Origin: Paracoccus sulfuroxidans
GTDB taxonomy: Bacteria > Pseudomonadota > Alphaproteobacteria > Rhodobacterales > Rhodobacteraceae
Direction: 5' to 3'
Length of the DNA: 64,000 bases
Assembly: GCF_007830335.1 (NCBI RefSeq)
Contig: NZ_VLKU01000001.1
Span: 372,001-436,000 of the forward strand
Positions 38,902 through 48,576 of the stretch are shown here, one piece after another. A program made the position numbers and the translations under genes. The notes under the pieces were generated by a model. That model was given only the letters and a program-made list of their open reading frames with translations, made no database searches and was not told where the DNA came from. Numbering within the stretch: position 1 is the stretch's first letter; each line of letters opens with the position of its first letter.

Positions 38902-41132
38902 GTCACCTCGACCATCTGGGTATCGCGACTGTTGGGGCCGACGTGCAGCTGGATCAGCCCCGGATCCCGCACCCATTCGGCCGCCTCAAGCGAGGGGGCC
39001 AGCGGATAGTGGAACCTGTCAGCCGTCAGTCGGAAGGTCAGCGTCCGGCTTTCGCCGGGGGCCAGCGTCACTTGCGTGAAATCGATCAGCTTGCGCCCGG
39101 GCCGGGTCACGCGGGCGACAGGGTCGCTGGCGTAAAGCTGGACCGTCTCGATGGCCTTACGGCGGCTGGTGTTGGTGACGGTCACCGACAGTTCGACGGC
39201 CTGCGTGGCAGGAAGCGCATGTTGCGACAGCGTGGGCGCGCCATAGGCGACGGTCGCATAGCCCAGCCCGAAGCCGAAGGGGAAGCGCGGCAGATCATCG
39301 GGCATGTCCAGCCAGCCGGTCAGGAATTTGGCGAAACGGCCGGGATAGGGCCGCCCCGTCGGCTCGGCAGCATAGGTCAGCGGCACCTCTCCGGGGTGGC
39401 CGGGCAGCGAGATCGCCAGCCGCCCGGCAGGCTCGGCCGCGCCGAAGATCAGATCGACCACGCCTTCGGGACCGGCCACGCCGCCATGCCATGCATAAAG
39501 CAGGGCGTCGGCCTGTTCTGCCAGCCTGCCGATGGCCAGAGGTCGACCGGCGAAGACCACGACCAGCAGCGGCTTGCCCAACTGCGACAGCGCCTCGATC
39601 AGGCGGCATTGCGAGGCGGGAAGATCCGGCGAGAGCCGTGAGGAGGATTCTCCCGCATGCTCCTTGGCCTCACCGACTGCGGCGATGATGACATCGGCGC
39701 CCTCGGCCACCCGGATGGCCTCCACCAGCACCTCGGCCTCATCCCTTGGGTCGTCGGTGACCGTGACGCCGTGGACATTCAGGCGCTGGCGCAGCCATGG
39801 CTCATCGACGATATTCGCGCCCCATGCGACGGAGGGCGCGCGGCCGCTGACGGCGGTGACGGCCTCCTCCAGCGTGACCACATCCTCAGCGCGACCCGAG
39901 ACGGCCCATGTCCCCAGCATATTCGCGCGATCCGCCGCGAAGGGCCCGATCAGCGCCACCCTTGTCTTGCGAGACAGCGGCAACAGGCCGTCGTTCTTCA
40001 ACAGCACCGCCGAGCGTGCCGCCGCCCGCCGCGCAAGCTGGCGGCCCTTGTCCCGCGCCGGGGCCTGGGGCGCATCCGTGATGCCCGCATAGGGATCGTC
40101 CAGCAGGCCCAACTGTGCCTTGAAGGTCAGCACGCGGCGGCAGGAGGTGCGAACAAGCGCCTCAAGCTGTTGGGCCGTTAAGGCAAGCCCCGCGTCGGGC
40201 GCGTCGAGACCGTCGCGGAGCAGCGCGGGGAGTTCGCGCAGATAATCCTCACCCACCATATCCATGTCGACGCCCGCGTGCAGCGCGCGGGCCACGCAGA
40301 TCGCCGCATCCCCAAGGCCATGCGCGACCAGTTCCCGCACGCCGGTATAATCCGAGACCACGAGCCCCTTGAAGCTCTGCCCCTGTCGCAGCCAACCCTC
40401 GATCATCGGGCGGTTCGCGTGCATCGGCAGCTTGTTCACGGCATTGAACGCCACCATGACGCTGGCGGCACCCGCCCTGACGCCAGCCGCGAAGGGCGGC
40501 AGATAGGTCTCCAGCAGATCCTCCCACGCGAGGCTGGCGTTGTCATAGTCGCGGCCGCTGTCGGGCGCGCCATAGGCCACGAAATGCTTCAGACAGGCCG
40601 CGACCCGGCCCGGAGTGCCAATGCCCGCCCCCTGAAAACCGCGCGTCATCGCCTCGGCAATGCGCGAGGCGACATGCGGGTCCTCGCCCGGGCCTTCCGC
40701 GACACGGCCCCAGCGGGCGTCGCGGGTGACGTCGATCATCGGGGCATAGACCTGATGCAGCCCCTCGGCTGCGGCCTCGGCCGCCGCGAAGGCCGCGCAT
40801 TGCTGGATCAGCCGCATGTTCCAGCTGCAGGCCTGCGCGATCCCCAGTGGGAAGATGGTGCGATGGCCGTGAATGACATCCTCGGCAAAGAACAGCGGTA
40901 TGCCAAGGCGCGAGCCCTTCAGCGCGCGTTCCTGCATCGCGCGGACAGTGGCCAGCGATTTCGTCCCGAAGATCGCCCCCACCTGCCCCGCATCCAGACG
41001 CCGCGACAGCGAGGTCGGCTGTTGCGCCCCGGTCACCAGCCCCTCGCCCGCGGGCAGCAGGTTCAGCTGTCCGATCATCTCATCCAGCGTCATCTGCGAC
41101 ATCAGCGCATCTACGGCAGGGTGACTGTCCAA
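38889..41132 (-). CDS. Glycoside hydrolase family 3 beta-glucosidase
   Basis: 747 residues. The GH3 N-domain has SRLGIPLFFAEDVIHGHRTI FPLGIAQA and the nucleophile region LVVSDYTGVRELVAHG (Asp near 259). The C-domain has VIIAAVGEAKEHAGESSSRL, and a fibronectin-like end (VTVTNTSRRKAIETVQLYAS). There is no signal peptide. The likely start is TTG at 41132 with AAGGAGCGACGC before it. It would remove glucose from beta-linked oligosaccharides, perhaps those made by the GH144-like neighbour. Confidence 0.92.
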   Translation of the reverse strand: MDSHPAVDALMSQMTLDEMIGQLNLLPAGEGLVTGAQQPTSLSRRLDAGQVGAIFGTKSLATVRAMQERALKGSRLGIPLFFAEDVIHGHRTIFPLGIAQACSWNMRLIQQCAAFAAAEAAAEGLHQVYAPMIDVTRDARWGRVAEGPGEDPHVASRIAEAMTRGFQGAGIGTPGRVAACLKHFVAYGAPDSGRDYDNASLAWEDLLETYLPPFAAGVRAGAASVMVAFNAVNKLPMHANRPMIEGWLRQGQSFKGLVVSDYTGVRELVAHGLGDAAICVARALHAGVDMDMVGEDYLRELPALLRDGLDAPDAGLALTAQQLEALVRTSCRRVLTFKAQLGLLDDPYAGITDAPQAPARDKGRQLARRAAARSAVLLKNDGLLPLSRKTRVALIGPFAADRANMLGTWAVSGRAEDVVTLEEAVTAVSGRAPSVAWGANIVDEPWLRQRLNVHGVTVTDDPRDEAEVLVEAIRVAEGADVIIAAVGEAKEHAGESSSRLSPDLPASQCRLIEALSQLGKPLLVVVFAGRPLAIGRLAEQADALLYAWHGGVAGPEGVVDLIFGAAEPAGRLAISLPGHPGEVPLTYAAEPTGRPYPGRFAKFLTGWLDMPDDLPRFPFGFGLGYATVAYGAPTLSQHALPATQAVELSVTVTNTSRRKAIETVQLYASDPVARVTRPGRKLIDFTQVTLAPGESRTLTFRLTADRFHYPLAPSLEAAEWVRDPGLIQLHVGPNSRDTQMVEVTWLS

Positions 41133-41160
41133 GCGTCGCTCCTTGACGGATTGTTGTTAG

Positions 41161-43119
41161 TTATTCCGCCGCGTGGCGGGTCACGTCGAAGACGCCCGCC
41201 TGAACTGGCCTGAGCTGGCCCTGACCACCGCGAATATCCAGGATTGATGCATAGAACGGCACTCCTTCAGGGTCATGCGGCAGGCTTTCTCCGTGCAGGA
41301 CGGCGATGGTAACGGCAGCGGGCAGGCATTCCCGCAGGACGGCATGAAATTCGGCCGCCGCCTCCGGGTCAAGCGCCGCCGTGGCCTCATCCAGCAGAAG
41401 GACCTGCGGCCGGGCCAGAAGGATGCGCGCCAGCACCAGCCGCTGCTTCTGCCCGCCCGAAAGGACATTGCGCCAGTTCTTGCCCTGATAAAGCTCATCC
41501 TCAAGGCAGGGGATGAAGGCCCCAAGGCCCGCCCGCGAAAGCGCGGCGGCGGCGGCGATGTCGCTATGCTCCTCGGGGTGGTCGGGATAGGTCGCCAGCG
41601 CCTTCAGAGACATGCGGTCGGGCAAATCAGGCTCTTGCCCGGCCATGAACATGCGCGCGCCCTGCTGCAGCGCCACCTCGCCCGAGCCATAGGGCCAGAG
41701 ACCCGAGATCGCCTTCAAGAGGCTGCTTTTCCCGCAACCGCTAGCCCCGCTGAGACAGATCCGGTCGCCGGGATAAAGCCGCAGCCGCGCCACCGACAGA
41801 AACACCGGCGCATCATGGCCGCGATGATGCAGCCGCAGATCCTCCAGCGCCAGCACCGGCCCGCTTTGAATACGGCTGCGGCGGAACTGGCTGATCCCGG
41901 TTTCGGCATAGAATTCATGCCGCGCCCGCACCCGCTCGATGGCCGAGGCCAGCTCATTCAGGCGGCGGGAATTGGCCTTCAGCGTGGCAATGGCGGGCAT
42001 CACGTTGATGAACCATGAGACATCGCCGATCAGTTCGGCCGTCAGCTCGCTGCTGGCGACGAAATCGCGGAAGCTGAGGGTGTTGGCCATATAGGCCGGC
42101 AGCGCGGGCAGATAGGCCAGCAGGCGCGCCGAGAGGAAATTGTAAAGGCTGCTGAACAGCATCATCCCGGAGGCCAACCAGTTCTGCTTGCCCCATGTCT
42201 GGTCAAGCTGAGCGTAAAGCTGGCGATTGATGCGGCTTTGCGCGCGCTCTCCGCGCGCCGTTGCAAGCTGGCTGACGCGGTTGAACATGCTGCCCCATTC
42301 GCCCCGCCATGCGCCGTCGCGGCGCTGGCGCTGGATGCTGAGCCGCTCGATGATCCGGCCGAGTTTCCAGGCGATGAAGGTGACGCAGGGCACATAGACC
42401 GCCACCAGCGCAAGGCTGAGAAGCGCCGAGCCATTGTCGCCCGGCACCAGATTGATGTGCCCCGAGAGCGCCGGGCCGAGGCTGTCGGCCAATGCTGCAT
42501 TCGCCTGCGCGCCCCAGCGGTCGAGGAACGGCACCGGCTGGCTGCGCTCCATCAGCGCCGAGAAGACGAAATAGATCGAGGCAACCGCCCCCCAAAGCCC
42601 CATCGCCAGCCCGATGATCCCGCCGTAAAGCGCGCCCGTGCATTCGTCGACGCGCTGATCGATGGCGTCGGGCATGCGCGAATTGTCCCCGCTGGTCGAG
42701 CGGTCGCTGCTGAGGTCAAGGGCAATGCGTTCATCGGCCAGGATCGCGTCGTTGAACTGGCCCGCCAACCAGCCGCGCGCCCGCCGATGCAGGGTCGAGG
42801 ACACGAAATGCCGCGCCGCGACGCCTGTCGTCCGGGCCAAAAACAGCGCCAGATATGTGGCCGCCGCCAGCAGGATCACCCGGCCGGGGTTCACGGCACT
42901 CTCCATCGTGTGAAAACCGGCCAGAGAGGCAAGGAAATCGGCGCTGGCCAAAGCGACCCAGACGCTGGCCTTGCTGAGGATCGTGGTCAGGCCAAGGACA
43001 ATCGCCGTCAACAGCCACGCCTCGCGCCAACGCTCGGACGTCCAGTATGCGCTCAGAAGTCCCCAGAAACCAACGAAACGCTTCACCTGCCCTGCCTCAT
43101 CAGTGTCAGGCGCAGACAC
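41161..43119 (-). CDS. SbmA/YddA-type ABC transporter, fused permease-ATPase
   Basis: 652 residues. The N-terminal half has about six membrane helices of the ABC_membrane_2 type (LTAIVLGLTTILSKASVWVA, GRVILLAAATYLALFLARTT, GALYGGIIGLAMGLWGAVAS). The ATPase has Walker A CLSGASGCGKSSLLKAISG, signature NVLSGGQKQRLVLARI, Walker B VLLLDEATAAL and a His switch region. The GTG at 43119 follows GGGGAAGAC. It is the first gene of an operon with the GH3 and GH144-like genes, so it may import the glucan or oligosaccharide they degrade, although the family normally moves peptides, cobalamin-like compounds or acyl-CoA. Confidence 0.86.
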   Translation of the reverse strand: MSAPDTDEAGQVKRFVGFWGLLSAYWTSERWREAWLLTAIVLGLTTILSKASVWVALASADFLASLAGFHTMESAVNPGRVILLAAATYLALFLARTTGVAARHFVSSTLHRRARGWLAGQFNDAILADERIALDLSSDRSTSGDNSRMPDAIDQRVDECTGALYGGIIGLAMGLWGAVASIYFVFSALMERSQPVPFLDRWGAQANAALADSLGPALSGHINLVPGDNGSALLSLALVAVYVPCVTFIAWKLGRIIERLSIQRQRRDGAWRGEWGSMFNRVSQLATARGERAQSRINRQLYAQLDQTWGKQNWLASGMMLFSSLYNFLSARLLAYLPALPAYMANTLSFRDFVASSELTAELIGDVSWFINVMPAIATLKANSRRLNELASAIERVRARHEFYAETGISQFRRSRIQSGPVLALEDLRLHHRGHDAPVFLSVARLRLYPGDRICLSGASGCGKSSLLKAISGLWPYGSGEVALQQGARMFMAGQEPDLPDRMSLKALATYPDHPEEHSDIAAAAALSRAGLGAFIPCLEDELYQGKNWRNVLSGGQKQRLVLARILLARPQVLLLDEATAALDPEAAAEFHAVLRECLPAAVTIAVLHGESLPHDPEGVPFYASILDIRGGQGQLRPVQAGVFDVTRHAAE

Positions 43120-43598
43120 GTCTTCCCCGGCAACGCGAGGTCATCCGCGAGCAGCAGTCCCGACATATTTCCGATTTTTTCCGGTCGGCCTGATCGTTCG
43201 TTGACGATCCGCGACCGGGTGACAATTCCAGCATGCTACAGAAAACATCGGCGGTAAATCGCCGCATGCGATTATGGGGCTGTACTATTCGTTAGGATCA
43301 GCTGTCGTGAGCGACCTGAATCCCCTTACAAGCGGTCAGGGTGATTCGGAAGCGCCTTTTGCCTTGGTCAGCGCTTGGCCTTGGCGGCACTGGGCAGAGC
43401 ACAAAAACCGCCCCAAATACAGGGCGTTCCGGGAATTGGTCGCAGAATCTGATCCCGCGCCCGCGTTTGAAAACCGGCAGCCCAGACGCCCCTAAACGAG
43501 GCGCGGCCAGCAGCCCCGGATCGTTGCCCCGATGCCCCAGAGCAAACAGAAAGAGCCCCGAGACGGCCGATTTTCCGCGTGACGGTGCGTCACGACCG
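43120..43598. other. 479-base gap between ABC transporter and adenine deaminase genes
   Basis: This region must hold the promoter of the leftward ABC-GH3-GH144 operon. A 73-codon plus-strand frame (43274-43495) has Pro/Arg/Trp-rich composition unlike a protein and no ribosome site. I see no RNA gene or clear terminator. Confidence 0.4.
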
Positions 43599-45299
43599 CT
43601 ATCCGGGAATGATCTCGAATTTGCGCACGTCGATCATGCCGCGATCGGTGATCTTCAGGGCGGGGATGACCGGCAGGGCCAGAAAGCCCAGTTGCAGGAA
43701 CGGCTCCTCCAGGACGACGCCAAGGCTTTGCGCCGCCTCGCGCAGCGCGGCCATGCGGTCGCGCACCTCCTCATAGGGGGCAGTGCTCATCAGCCCGGCA
43801 ATCGGCAAGGCGATCTCGGCCAGAACCTGGCCGTCCAGAACGACGACGAGACCGCCCTCAAGCTCGGTCAACCGGTTCGCCGCGATGGCCATATCGGCGT
43901 AATTGGCACCGACGGCGATGATGTTGTGGTGGTCATGGCAGACGGTCGAGGCGATGGCCCCGCGCTGCATCCCGAAGCCGCGCACGAAGCCATTCGCGAT
44001 ATTGCCGTTCTTGCCGTGACGCTCGATCACGGTGATCCGCATCAGATCGCGCGCGACATCCGGGGCCTTGTCGCCATTCTCGATGGCGATGTCTTCCTGC
44101 AGATGCTCGGTGATGATCTTGCCTTCGACGATGCCGATGACATCGGTTGCGCTGCGATTGCCGGTGGTGCGGAAATCATCCGCCGTGACTCGCGGCGCCT
44201 TGACCGAGTTCCGTCCAATCGGCTGCTGATCGGGGCGTGCAGCGAAAGCCGCGTCATCGACAACCCGACCGCCAGCCAGCACCAGTTGCGCATGGCAGCC
44301 CTCAAGGCTGTCGATGGCGACAATGTCCGCCCGCAGGCCCGGCGCGATCAACCCGCGATCCTTCAGCCCGAAGGCCTCGGCCGCCGAAAGCGAGGCCGCG
44401 CGATAGGCGGCCAGCGGCGAGGTTCCAAGCTGGATCAAGGTGCGGATCATGTAATCCAGATGCCCGTATTCCGCGATATCCAGCGGGTTCCGGTCGTCGG
44501 TGCAGAGGCACATATAGGCGCTGGTCACGTCGTTCAGCACCGGCTGCAGCGCGTGCAGATCCTTCGACACCGAGCCCTCGCGGATCAGCACCCGCATCCC
44601 CTTGCGCAATTTCTCCAGCGCCTCTTCGGCGGTCGTCGCCTCATGTTCGGTGCGGATGCCGGCGGCGATATAGGCGTTGAGGTCCAGCCCGGTCACCTGC
44701 GGGCAATGCCCGTCGATATGCTGGCCCGCGAACAGATCGAGCTTCGCCATTGGCCCTGCGTCGCAATGGATGACGCCCGGATAGTTCATGAACTCGGCCA
44801 GCCCGATCCCTGAAGGGTGACCCATCAGGGGGCGCAGATCCTCGGCCTCGATCCGCGCGCCCGAGGTCTCCATATCGGTCGAGGGCACGCATGAGGACAA
44901 CTGCACCCGCAGGTCCATCAGCAGATGGCGCGAGGCGTCCTGAAACCAGCGGATGCCGGGGGTGCCGATGACATTGGCGATCTCATGCGGGTCGCAGATC
45001 GCCGTGGTGATGCCGCGCGGCGTGACGCAGCGGTCGAACTCATGTGGCGTGACCAGACTGCTTTCGACATGCAGATGCGTGTCGATGAAACCCGGAACAA
45101 GGATCAGACCAGAGACGTCGATTTCGCGCTTGCCCTGATAGGTCGCGCAGGTGCCAACAATACAATCGCCGGTGATCGCGACGTCACCTTCCAGCAGCGC
45201 GCCGGTCACCAGATCGAAGACGCGCCCGCCCTTCAGCACGACATCCGCAGGCTCTCGCCCATGCGCGGTTGCGATACGTTTTTCAAGGGCTTCGGTCAT
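43599..45299 (-). CDS. ade: Adenine deaminase
   Basis: 566 residues. It has the amidohydrolase metal site [63 protein letters not shown], and [20 protein letters not shown], all standard for bacterial Ade. The C-terminal [17 protein letters not shown] is also diagnostic. The enzyme deaminates adenine to hypoxanthine in purine salvage and uses Mn or Fe. Length is normal. It is a single-gene unit as far as can be seen. Confidence 0.96.
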   Translation of the reverse strand: MTEALEKRIATAHGREPADVVLKGGRVFDLVTGALLEGDVAITGDCIVGTCATYQGKREIDVSGLILVPGFIDTHLHVESSLVTPHEFDRCVTPRGITTAICDPHEIANVIGTPGIRWFQDASRHLLMDLRVQLSSCVPSTDMETSGARIEAEDLRPLMGHPSGIGLAEFMNYPGVIHCDAGPMAKLDLFAGQHIDGHCPQVTGLDLNAYIAAGIRTEHEATTAEEALEKLRKGMRVLIREGSVSKDLHALQPVLNDVTSAYMCLCTDDRNPLDIAEYGHLDYMIRTLIQLGTSPLAAYRAASLSAAEAFGLKDRGLIAPGLRADIVAIDSLEGCHAQLVLAGGRVVDDAAFAARPDQQPIGRNSVKAPRVTADDFRTTGNRSATDVIGIVEGKIITEHLQEDIAIENGDKAPDVARDLMRITVIERHGKNGNIANGFVRGFGMQRGAIASTVCHDHHNIIAVGANYADMAIAANRLTELEGGLVVVLDGQVLAEIALPIAGLMSTAPYEEVRDRMAALREAAQSLGVVLEEPFLQLGFLALPVIPALKITDRGMIDVRKFEIIPG

Positions 45300-45370
45300 G
45301 ACGGGTCCTTTCGGGTGCTACGCCTGCTGCCCCGACAGCATTAGCGCATCCACCGCCGTGGTCCAGTGGC

Positions 45371-45739
45371 TCAGGCCCCGCGATCTCTTTCATTCTTGGC
45401 CCAGAGATAGCCGATAAAGCCGCCCTTGATCAGCCGCAGCAGAACCAGCGTCAGCACGGTTGAGATCACGCCAACCCAAAGCAGCAGCACCACCGGCTCG
45501 GGCCGGAACAGCACCCAGCCAAAGCCGATCATCGGGATCAGCAGCAGCATGACCACCGTCATGGTGAAGAAGGCCGGGCCGTCAGCGGCGCGGTATTCGC
45601 CGATCGGCTCGCCGCAGTTGCTGCACCGGGGCACGAGCTGAAGATATCCGGCAAAGACCTTGCCCTGCCCGCATTTTGGGCAGCGGTTCATCACGCCACG
45701 ACGAATGGCCTGGCGGGAGTCGCGGATTTCCTCTGACAT
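45371..45739 (-). CDS. DUF983 membrane protein
   Basis: 122 residues from ATG at 45739 (MSEEIRDSRQAIRRGVMNRC). A CPKCGQGKVFAGYLQLVPRC SNCG zinc ribbon is followed by EYRAADGPAFFTMTVVMLLL and a second hydrophobic segment (VVLLLWVGVISTVLTLVLLR). This is the DUF983 family common in alphaproteobacteria, of unknown role, often near cytochrome oxidase genes. The longer upstream frame (to 46603) overlaps the DUF455 gene and is not used. Confidence 0.88.
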   Translation of the reverse strand: MSEEIRDSRQAIRRGVMNRCPKCGQGKVFAGYLQLVPRCSNCGEPIGEYRAADGPAFFTMTVVMLLLIPMIGFGWVLFRPEPVVLLLWVGVISTVLTLVLLRLIKGGFIGYLWAKNERDRGA

Positions 45740-45874
45740 CTGGCGTCCTTTCGCGATTTTGACCGTTGTTTCGCGGCGCCTGACCCGACCGGTGCGGGTG
45801 CCACGGAGAATCAACGCCTTCGCCGCCACTTGGTTCGCTGGCAATCCGCATCCGACGCGGCTAATTTGCGCGCC

Positions 45875-46708
45875 ATGAACGCTCCCCTCACGCTTGCCGC
45901 CTGCGCCGTCGACGTCCTGACGACGGCAGATCCACTGGAAAAGACCCGCCGTTCGCGCGCCCATGCGAAAGCCTGGTTTAATGCCCGCGCCGCCGGTCAG
46001 CCCATGCCCATCGGCAAGGCCAGCCCGCCGCTTCAGCCTGCGCGGCCCGCCAAGCCCGATCTGCTGGCGCCGCGCGACGTTCCGCGCCGGCGCCCCGGCA
46101 CGCCGCAGGGCCGCATCGCGCTTCTGCACGCGGTCGCCCATATCGAGCTGAACGCCGTCGACCTGCATTGGGACATCATCGCCCGCTTCACCGACACGCC
46201 CATGCCGATGGGCTTCTATGATGATTGGGTCAAATCTGCCGATGAGGAATCGAAGCATTTCGGCCTGATGAGCGACTGCCTGATTGCTGAGGGCAGCTTC
46301 TATGGTGCACTGCCCGCCCATGCCGGGATGTGGCGCGCGGCCGAGGATACCGCCGACGATCTGATGGGCCGCCTCAGCGTCGTGCCGATGGTGCTGGAGG
46401 CGCGCGGGCTGGATGTCACGCCCGGCATGATCGAGATCTTCCGCAAGGCCGGTCAGACGGATGCCATCGCCGCACTTGAGACGATCTATGCCGAAGAGGT
46501 CGGGCATGTCGCCTATGGCTCGAAATGGTTTCATTTCCTTTGCGGACGGCATGAGCTTGATCCGAAAGAAACCTTCCACGCCCTGGTTCGCAAGTATTTC
46601 CACGGCGCGCTGAAGCCGCCCTTCAATGAGGAAAAGCGCGCCGAGGCGGGCCTGCCGCCCGATTTCTACTGGCCGCTGTCGGAAGACTTGACGGGCGCGT
46701 CCGAATGA
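45875..46708 (+). CDS. DUF455 ferritin-like protein
   Basis: 277 residues from ATG at 45875. The di-iron ligands are seen in LLHAVAHIELNAVDLHWDII, VKSADEESKHFGLMSDCL and ETIYAEEVGHVAYGSKWFHF (Glu and His on three helices). It also has LPAHAGMWRAAEDTADDLMG RLSVVPMVLEARGLDV, as in the whole DUF455 family. The family is suspected to be an oxygenase or ferritin-like protein; no reaction is proven. It is divergent from the DUF983 gene. Confidence 0.9.
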   Translation: MNAPLTLAACAVDVLTTADPLEKTRRSRAHAKAWFNARAAGQPMPIGKASPPLQPARPAKPDLLAPRDVPRRRPGTPQGRIALLHAVAHIELNAVDLHWDIIARFTDTPMPMGFYDDWVKSADEESKHFGLMSDCLIAEGSFYGALPAHAGMWRAAEDTADDLMGRLSVVPMVLEARGLDVTPGMIEIFRKAGQTDAIAALETIYAEEVGHVAYGSKWFHFLCGRHELDPKETFHALVRKYFHGALKPPFNEEKRAEAGLPPDFYWPLSEDLTGASE

Positions 46709-46774
46709 GGTCGTGCGGCGTCACGCGCGGCTTGACGCTATGCGCCGACCTGCCCTAGTAACGAGCCGTGCTGG

Positions 46775-46850
46775 GGGCCTGTAGCTCAATGGTCAGAGCA
46801 GGGCGCTCATAACGCCTTGGTTGGGGGTTCAAGTCCCTCCGGGCCTACCA
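46775..46850 (+). tRNA. tRNA-Ile2 with CAU anticodon (could be tRNA-Met)
   Basis: A full cloverleaf of 76 bases: acceptor GGGCCTG pairs with CGGGCCT (two G-T pairs), TAGCTC-AATGGTCA-GAGC D-arm, anticodon loop CTCATAA, T-arm GGGGG-TTCAAGT-CCCTC, and encoded CCA. The CTTGGT before the T-stem resembles E. coli tRNA-Ile2 rather than elongator Met, so the C34 is probably modified to lysidine. The identity call is by similarity only. Confidence 0.85.
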
Positions 46851-47138
46851 CCCGCGCGAAATAATCAATTTATTTCAATGGACTTCCGGAAATATGGACC
46901 ACGCCACCTTTGGGCATGGTCCACATTGGCATTTCTTGCTCTCGGTGTGCAGCGATGAGCCGCGGTATTACAGCTTCGTCTGAGTGCCAAACATCCCCCC
47001 TCTTGAGAAGACGCTGCCGCATCAAGGACACCAAGCGGTGCGCCGTCGAGCCCACTTCACTCACCCGAATACGCCATAACGTTGCTGTAAGGTGGCACGC
47101 CTATTGGGCCTAGCACTGGCAAACCGAAGAGGCCCCGC
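46851..47138. other. Lower-GC gap after tRNA gene
   Basis: No clear gene. There is one inverted repeat, TGGACCA and TGGTCCA at about 46894-46922. A 64-codon minus-strand frame (46870-47064) has no known motif or ribosome site. Base composition is lower in GC than the neighbouring host genes, as is common for DNA inserted beside a tRNA. Confidence 0.4.
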
Positions 47139-47801
47139 GTGTCGCCCCACAAACCCACTGAAGAATTGGCATATCAACTCGGCGTCGCTCTGGCATTCAG
47201 CTGCGCGATTGGGCTGTCAATGGCTTTTGTTGATGTTCCCGCCGCACATCTTGCTGCGACCCATGGCACATTTGCTCACTGGGTTATGCGTAAATTAACG
47301 CTTCTTGGCGATTCGGGCTGGTCGATCCCCATGGCGACAATCTCAACCTTTGCTGCGATAGCGGTGGGCGAGTCCGTGCCAAAGTGGCAGGTCCAGACTT
47401 GGCGCAATGCCAGCCTGTTTGTGTTGATCAATCTGTGCCTCTCGGGAATAGCCTGCATCGTCCTGAAGTCGCTTGTCGGCCGGTTGCGCCCAGATGCAGC
47501 CGATCTGGAAAGCAATCTGGTCTTCAGTCACTTTAGCCACTCGGCGCACTGGGCAAGCATGCCCTCGGGACACACAACCACTGCGATGACTGTGGCGTTC
47601 TCGCTGGCTGCATTCTTCCCACGCCTGCGTGCTCCCTTGATCACCATAGCTGCGCTGGTCGGTCTCAGCAGAGTGGTTCTGGGTGTCCACTGGGTTAGCG
47701 ATGTCCTGGCTGGAACCTGGCTGGCTTATATCACTGTGACAGTGACCAGCCTGAAAAAGCCAAGATCGAGCCCTTTCCTTTCCGCGCGCAGCCGAGACTG
47801 A
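47139..47801 (+). CDS. PAP2-family phosphatase, membrane bound
   Basis: 220 residues from GTG at 47139. The three PAP2 motifs are present: KSLVGRLRP (K-x6-RP), PSGH in SMPSGHTTTAM, and SRVVLGVHWVSDV (SR-x5-H-x3-D). About six hydrophobic segments surround them. It probably dephosphorylates lipid phosphates in the inner membrane. Its GC content and position after the tRNA suggest recent arrival. Confidence 0.88.
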   Translation: MSPHKPTEELAYQLGVALAFSCAIGLSMAFVDVPAAHLAATHGTFAHWVMRKLTLLGDSGWSIPMATISTFAAIAVGESVPKWQVQTWRNASLFVLINLCLSGIACIVLKSLVGRLRPDAADLESNLVFSHFSHSAHWASMPSGHTTTAMTVAFSLAAFFPRLRAPLITIAALVGLSRVVLGVHWVSDVLAGTWLAYITVTVTSLKKPRSSPFLSARSRD

Positions 47802-47907
47802 CGGCCTGATGCGATCCGCTCGACTTGGGATAGCCCTGCCCGACGCCTCGGTCAGCAGGTCGAGGCCTGCCAATACGGGTTTGGCACCCCGCCGTCGCGC
47901 ATAGAAA

Positions 47908-47931
47908 AAGGGGCGGTAAACCGCCCCTTTC
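47908..47931 (-). terminator. Terminator after phasin gene
   Basis: AAAGGGGCGG-TTTA-CCGCCCCTTT on the minus strand forms a perfect 10-bp stem followed by TTCTATG, 25-48 bases past the phasin stop codon. Confidence 0.85.
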
Positions 47932-47955
47932 TCATCATCTTGCAGTTCGAAACAA

Positions 47956-48423
47956 TCAGGCTTTGCTGACGGTGTTCGAAGCAGCGGCGGTGGCTTTCTT
48001 CACCGCAGCCTGGGTCTCGCGGGTGGCTTTTTCGGCCACTTTCTGAGCGTCGGCGGCAATGTCCTTGCCAGCGGTCAGCATCAGGTCAACGGTGTCCATC
48101 TGGACTTTCTTCGCGACTTCAGCGAAGGCCGCGATGTGCTCGGCGGCCAGTTCGGCCGAAGCGCTGGTGAAGTCCTGAACGGCTTTCGCGTACTCAGCCG
48201 GGTCTTCTTTCGAAGCAGCCAGCTCGCCGAAGCGGGCGATGGTGTCTTTCGCCCACTGGGCGGTGATCTCGGTCGAACGCTCGGCGGCGGCCAGGCTGAC
48301 CTTGGCCAGCTTTTCGCTCAGAGCGGACTGGGATTTGAAAGCTTCCTGGAAGGACGAGGTGTCAACCGGGAACTTCGCGAGGAATTCTTGGGCGGTCTTG
48401 GTGAAATCAGGGGTCTTGGCCAT
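47956..48423 (-). CDS. phaP: Phasin, PHB granule-associated protein
   Basis: 155 residues from ATG at 48423 (MAKTPDFTKTAQEFLAKFPV). It is an amphipathic helical protein (ALSEKLAKVSLAAAERSTEI, AEYAKAVQDFTSASAELAAE) with an Ala/Lys-rich end (QAAVKKATAAASNTVSKA), the pattern of Paracoccus/Rhodobacter phasins. It coats polyhydroxybutyrate granules. It follows phaC and has a double palindrome in its upstream region, the probable PhaR site. Upstream in-frame Met codons are not preceded by ribosome sites. Confidence 0.9.
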   Translation of the reverse strand: MAKTPDFTKTAQEFLAKFPVDTSSFQEAFKSQSALSEKLAKVSLAAAERSTEITAQWAKDTIARFGELAASKEDPAEYAKAVQDFTSASAELAAEHIAAFAEVAKKVQMDTVDLMLTAGKDIAADAQKVAEKATRETQAAVKKATAAASNTVSKA

Positions 48424-48503
48424 TTTGCTCTCCATTGTCAGCAGAGACTTGGGAGGATTGCTAGCTCTGCCATATCGCACATTTCGTAGCCCCTATCTAC
48501 ACG

Positions 48504-48543
48504 CTGCGGCGCAGCAATTCAAGTCCGAAATGCTGCGCCGCAG
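48504..48543. promoter_or_regulatory. Double palindrome upstream of phaP, probable PhaR operator
   Basis: Two palindromes, CTGCG-G-CGCAG (48504-48514) and CTGCG-C-CGCAG (48533-48543), also pair with each other as a perfect 13-bp stem (CTGCGGCGCAGCA with TGCTGCGCCGCAG). TGC-rich sites of this kind upstream of phaP are known binding sites of the PHB-responsive repressor PhaR in Paracoccus. The stem also makes a hairpin between phaC and phaP. Confidence 0.72.
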
Positions 48544-48576
48544 AAAATTTTTGTTCTTTTTGTCAGAGGACCGGTT

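Noticed and set aside
43274..43495. 73-codon plus-strand gene
   Set aside because: Pro/Arg/Trp-rich composition, no ribosome site and no motif; judged to be chance.
46870..47064. 64-codon minus-strand gene after the tRNA
   Set aside because: No ribosome site, no known motif and no operon partner; it could be a gene remnant but cannot be supported.
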